DNA of 64,000 bases from NCBI RefSeq assembly GCF_008831285.2, contig NC_045138.2:18447934-18511933 (forward strand). Reading direction: 5' to 3'. Below, piece after piece: positions 57,612 to 64,000 of the stretch; position 1 is the first letter of the stretch, and each line of letters opens with the position of its first letter. The stretch is from Nymphaea colorata. Its lineage: Eukaryota; Streptophyta; Magnoliopsida; Nymphaeales; Nymphaeaceae. The notes below the pieces were generated by a model, which had not been told where the DNA came from, did not search any database, and was given only the letters and a program-made list of their open reading frames with translations. Made by a program: the position numbers and the translations under genes.

Positions 57612-58670
57612 TCAAGCCAAGTTGCAGCCAGCGGTAGCACAGCTTACATGGAACCTCTGGTTGGTGCACTCTTCTTGTGGCCGTTGGGCCGGCCTGCCTG
57701 GGATGCAGTTCCCGTCATCGGAATATTTTGGCAGGTTCAAGCATATGGGTGGATCGTCGTCGAAATAATTGTACGAGTATGTAAAGTTCCGAAGCCTCGG
57801 CAGCTCGCAGATGCCGGCGGGAATCTCACCGGAAAGATTGTTTTCTGCTACATTCAGCTGCTCCAAGCTTCTCATGCCTCCCATGCTCTCTGGTAAGGGC
57901 CCAACAAATTTGTTTGACCCAATATCCAAAACTGTGAGCTCAACCAGATTGCCTATCTCCTTGGGGATACATGAAGACAGTGAGTTATTGAGCAGCAAGA
58001 TCTCATGTAGAGTGGAGCTCATCCTCCCAATTGATTCAGGCACACAACCATATATGTCGTTATTAGCAAGTACCACTACAGAGGCAGGTAAATTCCCGAA
58101 GTTCTCGGGGATTGATGATGCGAAATTGTTGTCGTTGACAAATAATGCATCCAACTTCATGTCAAAAAGTTCCGCCGGAAGTGTCCCTTCAAACGCGTTG
58201 AACCGAATATCAAGGAACCTGAGCGACGGCATCGACAAGACCACTGATGGAAATGTGCCAGATAACTGGTTATTGCTCACATCAAGCTCAGTTAGCAACT
58301 TGAGGTTCCTGAAAGATTTGGGTATGGAACCCGTGAACTGGTTTGAGTTCAGGTGGATGAATGCTAGATCGGTCAACTGCCCTAACTCCTCCGGCAAAGT
58401 TCCGGCAAGGCCAAAGTGGTTGAGGTCTATTCCGGACACAACTAAGAGGCCGCCGACGGCCAGCGTCTGGGCGCAATAGATTCCAGTATAGCTGCAAACG
58501 TCAAGGCCAACCCATGTTTCCAATACATTATGCAGATCAAGGGTTATGGTGGATCTCCATACCTGAAGCACTGTGAAAGCAACCTGGAGATGGAGGCTCA
58601 AGAGCAAAGATGAAGTTGGCACAAGGCATAAGAGTGAAAATAAGACCACGAAAGTGATCCTAGGAGTCAT
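57612..58670 (-). CDS. LRX-type LRR protein C without an extensin tail
   Basis: Intronless, 352 residues. The ATG at 58670 is preceded directly by an in-frame TAA, which fixes the start. Signal peptide 1-23 (LFSLLCLVPTSSLLLSL core), cap with GLDVCSYTGIYC, about ten LRRs (LPEELGQLTDLAFIHLNSNQ and similar), and the hinge DDGNCIPGRPAQRPQEECTN then VSCATAGCNLA and stop. It is clearly the paralogue of B (shared NNDI..C.PES.GRMSSTLHEI-type repeat and hinge) but ends right where A and B start their proline tail. No proline-rich frame follows downstream. Without the tail it would be a soluble apoplastic LRR protein, not a wall-tethered one. Several hinge positions differ from the HPVDC of A and B (FHVSC). 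Confidence 0.9.
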   Translation of the reverse strand: MTPRITFVVLFSLLCLVPTSSLLLSLHLQVAFTVLQVWRSTITLDLHNVLETWVGLDVCSYTGIYCAQTLAVGGLLVVSGIDLNHFGLAGTLPEELGQLTDLAFIHLNSNQFTGSIPKSFRNLKLLTELDVSNNQLSGTFPSVVLSMPSLRFLDIRFNAFEGTLPAELFDMKLDALFVNDNNFASSIPENFGNLPASVVVLANNDIYGCVPESIGRMSSTLHEILLLNNSLSSCIPKEIGNLVELTVLDIGSNKFVGPLPESMGGMRSLEQLNVAENNLSGEIPAGICELPRLRNFTYSYNYFDDDPPICLNLPKYSDDGNCIPGRPAQRPQEECTNQRFHVSCATAGCNLA

Positions 58671-58847
58671 TTAGCCTCAACAATGGCGGTATTGATCGGC
58701 TTCGAAGCTATCCTTTTGGTCAGAAACATGAAGAAGAAGGGGAAGAATGGCACCAAGCTGAGCGACTTAATAGTCACACATATAAATCATGTACATGTGG
58801 TACTGTACCCTTTTCATATGAAGAAAGAATATTAAAATACTAATCCA

Positions 58848-58900
<53 letters not shown>

Positions 58901-61151
58901 AGTCATTGTAGATATGCCTGATGTTTTACCGGGTGTGCATTATTGTGAAAGAAGACACGAGTGTACAGCTCAGTCAAATCCATGTTCCCACCACGCAAAC
59001 TTAGGCATACTAGATTACGCGTTATATCCTCGTCCATATCTACGAAGAGATGGAATGTGCATCTTGGCTTACATGCTGCCAAACTTTCAGGCAAACTCAA
59101 TATTTGATCTTCATAGTTTACATTTGTATTAATTAATAAAGTTTCTCAACCACTCACTACGGCTAATTAGACTGGCCAACTTAAACCATCAAAAGGAGTT
59201 TAATATTTCCATAACTACAAAATAAATTTATTCTTTCCTTGACAGTGTCTACTAATTAATTACTAGTTTTTTAATTTATCATTTTCATTTTAAATTCAAT
59301 AATCTATCCTTTGGTCCACCAACCATCCATAAGTTTCGTTATATGAAATGTGTAAAATTGGATCTTACAAGTTAGATTAGTACATCATGTATATAGATAT
59401 ACAAGTTAGACTAGTACGTCATTTATATTTTTATGTTTATATAGAGCAAACCGATAGCCACAAGGCCCTGATATGCCATAGTTGACAGAAATTAACTACA
59501 CTGTTTATTTTAAAGAAATCAGATGTTAGAGTTTACGTTGAGAAAAATAGAAATTTAGTGATACCTTCCAGAGATCCCTCAAAGGAGGAAACACGAGTTT
59601 TTTTTTTTTTTAATGAGATTCCTCGCCTTCTTTAAGAGGTATCACTGCCTCTTACGATGGAATCGGGTTGGGGAATTCCCCTTTCATTAGATCAGACAAC
59701 TTTACCAGATAATAAGGAAGCAAAATTCATGGATGGAGTATTTTAATATCTCTAAAATATAATTAAACGTTTATTTTTTTCAGCTTAATTTCAACCATAT
59801 GATTTTCTTAAAATCAATGACGCAAATGATTCTCATCATGTTGACATGAAAGTCTGATCGCTACTCGTTTATGTAATATATAAGTAAAATGTCCACATAA
59901 TCTATGCACGTCAGATACGTACAATAAAGTTTATTAGAAGTAACGCTAACCATCATGATGTCAATTAAACAACCGATCCGGATTGAGTCCATAAAATGCT
60001 TTGCTTAACAAGTTCCAGAACGTCGAAGGGATTAATTAGTTAGCTAGGAACTATATATATTATATATAATTTAAAGTTAATTTGAAAACATCATTACAAT
60101 GTTATAAATGTCCAAGTACCATCCTTCAAGCAAGAAAGAGACTGTCATCGTTAAATTTATCAGTTTTAACTAATTGTCACCTCAGTAAGTTTTCATATGT
60201 GATGCTGTTCCTCTACACCGAAGGAACGTGTGGTTAAGTAGCGGCGGACCTGATTTTGCAAATATTGATACAACTTAACAAGGCATTTGATGGAAGGAAC
60301 ACACTGAACAGGTAGCATAGTGTGACGTTTTCTTCGCTCCATGGTCTACCATGGAACATGAGGGAGCAGACTGAGACTGTGCTCCTCTGCTTTTGCATGC
60401 ACCTAAAGGTAAAAACCATGCACATTGATGTTCTCAATTTGCTAGCGTTTTATTTTATTGTTTTCCAGTTACTCTTAAATGATAGCACAAATTACTCCAA
60501 TGTTGGCCATATGAAAAATATCATCCCAGATATTACGATTCGTCCAAATGGTCAGGTCAGCATGGGTAAGATTTTATTAAAGCTACCAGAACTATATTAA
60601 CTAAACAGCAGAACCACCTCTGGTTTTCCAGATTACCCAACAAGCTGTTCGATTGAAATTTTGCTTTTGACCGGAACTTCAGCTGAAAATTGTCCTCCCT
60701 CATTCGTTTTCTCTGGATAGCAAAGATTGCAGAAGTTAACAATATAAAGAAGTTGCTTATGCTCTTTTGATCATCTAATGATTCGATCATGAACATCAAG
60801 CTATGCATAGAAGAGTTTTGAATTAAGAGCGGATGGACTGATCTGGGAAACCCTTGATAAGAACAGGCAGCTTTTTAGTTGGGTTTAAAATTGCTGCTAA
60901 ATTGCTAATGTTCAGAGCAGAGTGGCCAATCTATAAAACTAGCAAACAGGGGATTTACTATTCAGTATCTTGGTGTTGCCTTAGATGCTACTAAAGTGAC
61001 CTCAAATTTTTTCCAAGCTTTAAGATGCTTTACTTTTTGTTACTTTTTAGTAGCAACTGAAGAGTTGATGTTTACAACCTAATAGCAACTGGATGTAAGC
61101 AATTTAGCCCTGGCAGACGCTGCCCGTCTTCCCCCTTGAACAAGCATTGTG
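58671..61151. other. Gene-free region upstream of LRX-like gene C
   Basis: The first 150 bases would hold the minus-strand promoter. A TA run lies at about 58853-58898. The rest is AT-rich with no recognisable gene; open frames at 60322-60600 and 60557-60808 match nothing known to me. Confidence 0.5.
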
Positions 61152-61555
61152 TGGGGATGTCAATATATTTTATTTGGATTGAATATCCGATTGAACTGTT
61201 TAGACAAAATCAAATATGGAAAAACAAAATCCTTGATTAGGAAATCAAATCATATTCAGATTTAAGAAATGACATATGATTGAATTCAGATATAAACAAA
61301 TATTGTATCAGATACGGATTTGATTTAGTTATACATAAATATCCTATATCATATGTTCTTATACTTTGAAGATGGACTAGATTCGGTTAAAAATTCAGAT
61401 TCGGGTTTGGATATAAATATAAACATGGATTGTGGATTAAATTCAGATTAAGATACAACTTTTTTTTTGTTCTTATTTGAATCCAAATATGTGAATATCC
61501 AACAAAACGGATACGATTAAGGATCTATGAGATTCAAATCCTTTTAACATCCTTA
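61152..61555. mobile_element. hAT-like MITE, TAGGGATGTCA family, copy 3 (inverted) with target duplication
   Basis: Left end TGGGGATGTCAATAT, right end TTTTAACATCCTTA. Flanked by GCATTGTG (61144-61151) and GCATTATC (61556-61563), matching at 6 of 8 positions. 404 bp. The interior is a reverse-orientation relative of the copies at 44675 and 45562 (ATATCATATGTTCTTATACT versus GTAAGAG...GATATAGG). Confidence 0.7.
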
Positions 61556-62513
61556 GCATTATCTCTTGAGAACAATACTACTTCAGCCAGCACCTAACTC
61601 GAAATGACTACTCATAAAAGGGAACAACCCACCTCAGTAACAGTGGTGGGAAAGTGAAAGAGGGGGAAGTGCTAAGTAGGCCCCCTCGCCTTTTTTTTTT
61701 TTCAAAATTGACCTTCAATTACTTTTCACAAAAAAAAAAAAAAAAAAAAAGATTTCATCATTCAAAGACATAAAACCAAGAACCGCAAGTCTATCTTTTC
61801 TTTTGGGATGTTGTAAGGAGAAAATTCGTATGACAAGTAAATGTTATTTCATATTGTTTTCTCCGTTTGACATGGTAACTTTCGTTTGATGTAAAAGTGG
61901 TCTATTAGGCAATGCTTTCACAGGGAATAGTTGCAGTTAAAAAGTAAGTAAAAAGAAATTAGCTGAACCTTCCTTCTGCTAACTTTGTTCGCCTCATATT
62001 AAATAAGAAAAAAATGTTGGTAGAGTGTCCAAAAGACGGCAAGTTACCATGGGGATTTCATATTCACGAGAAACAAGAATCAGCAACATATGTTGATTAA
62101 TCAAATTCTCATAATGCATTCAATAAAAGAAGATTTTGATGTTTAAGCAAGTCACCTGTCGTATTCAGTCTATTGAGGTTGGTTCCTCACACTATAGTCA
62201 AACTCAATTTTGGAAATGAAGTGAATACTCTAAACAGTTTATTTTGATATTTTTAGTTTTCAAAAGTTGACAAACTATTTCAAATAATTAACCGTCCAAA
62301 AACCCCGTTACGTCAATGCGTGGCTACAGGTGGTCGCATAATTTTATCTTCCACTTGATCTTGAAGGAAGGCAGTCGATGAAGAAGGAAAAAGTCTTCCT
62401 CCGAAGGAAGGTCAACCCCTTCCTCTCTCTCGCATTCAGAAGGCCCTTCACCACCATCGTTCGGATTTCCGCTACCAGAAATTGTCTGTTCCTCTTCGAG
62501 CGTCAAGTGAAAG
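61556..62513. other. Upstream region of the resistance gene
   Basis: Poly(A) run at 61729-61750; otherwise AT-rich until about 62340. From there the sequence is likely 5' UTR. An in-frame TGA at 62508 separates it from the resistance gene start. No clear TATA box is claimed. Confidence 0.45.
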
Positions 62514-64000
62514 ATGGAAGGAGTTGTTTCAATTTTGCTGGAGAAATTGACGGACTTGTGGTTCGGAAAGGCTGAAGAACTTGCTTCTGTTAGTGGGGAG
62601 CTCCTGAAACTGGGTAGCCAATTGAAGGCTATCCAGCCTCTTCTTGAAGATGCTCACGACAAGCAATTCGCATCGGCGCACATCAAGGAATGGATTTCAA
62701 GGCTGAACGAGGTCTTGTATGATGCCGAAGATGTAATCGATCTTTACAGGGTCAGGATCGAGTCCAACTCAGTCGATGCACGGGGCGAGAAGCGGAAGGT
62801 AACCAAATTTCTGCCCTCCTTTTCAGAGTGCCGTAACCTCCCTTTTCTTAGTGAAATTTCTAGTGAGATAAAAGCAATCAATGAGAGGCTTAGCATGATT
62901 TGGAAAGAGAAGGATCTTTATGGCCTTGTTCCGTTGGTGGGAGATCGTTCGAGATCTCCACAGCATACTGCAGAGGTGTACCCAAACCGCCAAACTACTT
63001 CCTACATCACTGAGCCACATGTTTATGGAAGGGAAAGAGACGAGGAGTTGATAATAGAGTGGTTGAAGAAGGAGGTTTGTGAGGGAAGGGGAGAAAACGC
63101 CCGAGTCATTGCAATCGTTGGCATGGGGGGAGTCGGCAAGACGACCCTGGCGAAGAAGGCTTACAATAATTCTAGCATAAAAGAACATTTCGAGAAATTC
63201 ATGTGGGTTTGTGCATCAGAAATACCACAAGCATTGCATCTGTTCAAGCATGTATTGGAAGCAGCTGGTGGAAAAGAAAGTGGTGCTGATAAAATAATGG
63301 GCTTGAATGTCTTGCACTCGGAGATAAGTCAGCATTTGAAGGAAAAGAAATTTCTACTCGTTTTAGATGATGTTTGGAATGATGACTGGTGGACAGAATT
63401 GAATGGGCTTCTGCAAGTTGGAGCCTTGGGGAGTAGGGTCTTAGTCACTACAAGAGAGAAGAGTGTCGCAGAGACAATGGATGCAGCGTACTTGCACGAT
63501 TTGAAGTGCTTATCTGATGAAGAAAGCTGGAACCTGTTTATTAGCAAAACATTAAGAAGAAATGAGTTAATAGTAGATCTTGCTAGAGTTGAGGACATTG
63601 GAAGGATCATAGTTGGAAAGTGCAGAGGATTGCCACTTGCTTTAGGTCTTGTAGCAAGTATGTTGCGCCACAAGAAGAGAGAAAGGCCAATTTGGCAAGA
63701 AGTTGTCAGCAGCCCCTTGTGGTCTTGGAAACAGAGCAACAATGAAAACAGTATAATTTCAGCTATAGCGTTAAGCTACATGAGTCTTCCTTTTGCTTTA
63801 AAACAGTGCCTAACTTACTTATGTACATTCCCCAAGGATTTTAAGATTGAAAAACATTTCCTACTAAGGTTATGGGAGGCAGAAGGTTTTGTTTCAAAAG
63901 ACGGAGTAGACACAGAGGCTCTGGCTGGCCAGTATCTTGAAGCATTGGCTAATTGCTCATTGGTTCAAGTAGAACAGTACAAAACAACATATTATAGGTT
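62514..64000 (+). CDS. CC-NB-ARC-LRR resistance protein (RGA-like), N-terminal 495 codons; runs off the window
   Basis: Intracellular immune receptor of the CNL class. Start ATG at 62514, two codons after an in-frame TGA. An Rx-type coiled-coil domain occupies about residues 1-140, with EDVID at 72-76. The NB-ARC follows: VYGRERDEE, P-loop GMGGVGKTT at 203-211, RNBS-A FEKFMWVCAS, kinase-2 LLVLDDVW at about 281-288, RNBS-B GSRVLVTTRE from 306, GLPLAL at 372-377 and RNBS-D KQCLTYLCTFPKDF near 432. The tryptophan ending kinase-2 is the non-TIR signature. ADP/ATP switching in this domain controls activation; the LRR recognition part lies beyond the right edge. Variations such as YLCTFPKDF for the usual YCALFPKDY are conservative. 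The frame is open without introns and no disabling change is seen in the part shown. Confidence 0.93.
   Translation, partial: MEGVVSILLEKLTDLWFGKAEELASVSGELLKLGSQLKAIQPLLEDAHDKQFASAHIKEWISRLNEVLYDAEDVIDLYRVRIESNSVDARGEKRKVTKFLPSFSECRNLPFLSEISSEIKAINERLSMIWKEKDLYGLVPLVGDRSRSPQHTAEVYPNRQTTSYITEPHVYGRERDEELIIEWLKKEVCEGRGENARVIAIVGMGGVGKTTLAKKAYNNSSIKEHFEKFMWVCASEIPQALHLFKHVLEAAGGKESGADKIMGLNVLHSEISQHLKEKKFLLVLDDVWNDDWWTELNGLLQVGALGSRVLVTTREKSVAETMDAAYLHDLKCLSDEESWNLFISKTLRRNELIVDLARVEDIGRIIVGKCRGLPLALGLVASMLRHKKRERPIWQEVVSSPLWSWKQSNNENSIISAIALSYMSLPFALKQCLTYLCTFPKDFKIEKHFLLRLWEAEGFVSKDGVDTEALAGQYLEALANCSLVQVEQYKTTYYR

Noticed and set aside
60322-60808. Two overlapping open frames of 80-90 codons
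   Set aside because: No recognisable domain or splice context, and they overlap on opposite strands.

Overview
This is nuclear DNA from a flowering plant. Evidence: spliced genes with GT-AG introns, plant-specific families (SULTR3 sulfate-transporter family, LRR-extensin-like wall proteins, LIFEGUARD/BAX-inhibitor protein, CC-NB-ARC resistance protein), LTR-retrotransposon remains, many MITEs and AT-rich gene-poor spacers. The complete SULTR gene falls from GC-rich 5' exons to AT-rich 3' exons, a gradient typical of monocots and some early-diverging angiosperms; the species cannot be named from this.

Layout. 1-14.9 kb: two tandem SULTR3-type anion transporter genes on the + strand. The first is cut by the left window edge (last six exons visible); the second is complete, 12 exons, 655 codons. 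Their last six exons, introns and about 2 kb of 3' flank are duplicated. 18.0-19.2 kb (+), 32.5-33.8 kb (-) and 57.6-58.7 kb (-): three intronless LRR-extensin-like genes, two with proline-rich tails (about 28 and 68 residues) and one with none. 20.0-24.9 kb: gene debris, namely a methyltransferase-like fragment (-), a single CXC-domain exon of a TSO1/tesmin-like gene (+), and a decayed Ty1/copia pol. 26.7-30.1 kb: a 172-bp hAT-like MITE, a decayed CACTA-like element and a 0.36-kb MITE with perfect 16-bp inverted ends. 41.3-42.9 kb: four RING-H2 fragments in tandem (-), the last with an intact RING-H2 motif. A 0.93-kb direct repeat at 43.7 and 55.4 kb carries the second half of a related RING domain. 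49.1-50.3 kb (-): a four-exon LIFEGUARD gene. 52.9-54.4 kb: one copia LTR with primer-binding site, leader and the start of gag. 62.5 kb to the right edge (+): the first 495 codons of a CC-NB-ARC resistance gene, open at the edge.

The intact genes do not form a pathway. They are independent loci: anion transport, cell-wall assembly, ER/Golgi membrane cell-death control and immune sensing. I see no convincing undescribed multi-gene system. The most interesting structures are the graded loss of extensin tails among the LRX paralogues, the RING-H2 fragment array with its dispersed half-domain copies, and several small inverted-repeat element families whose ends and target-site duplications can be read directly.
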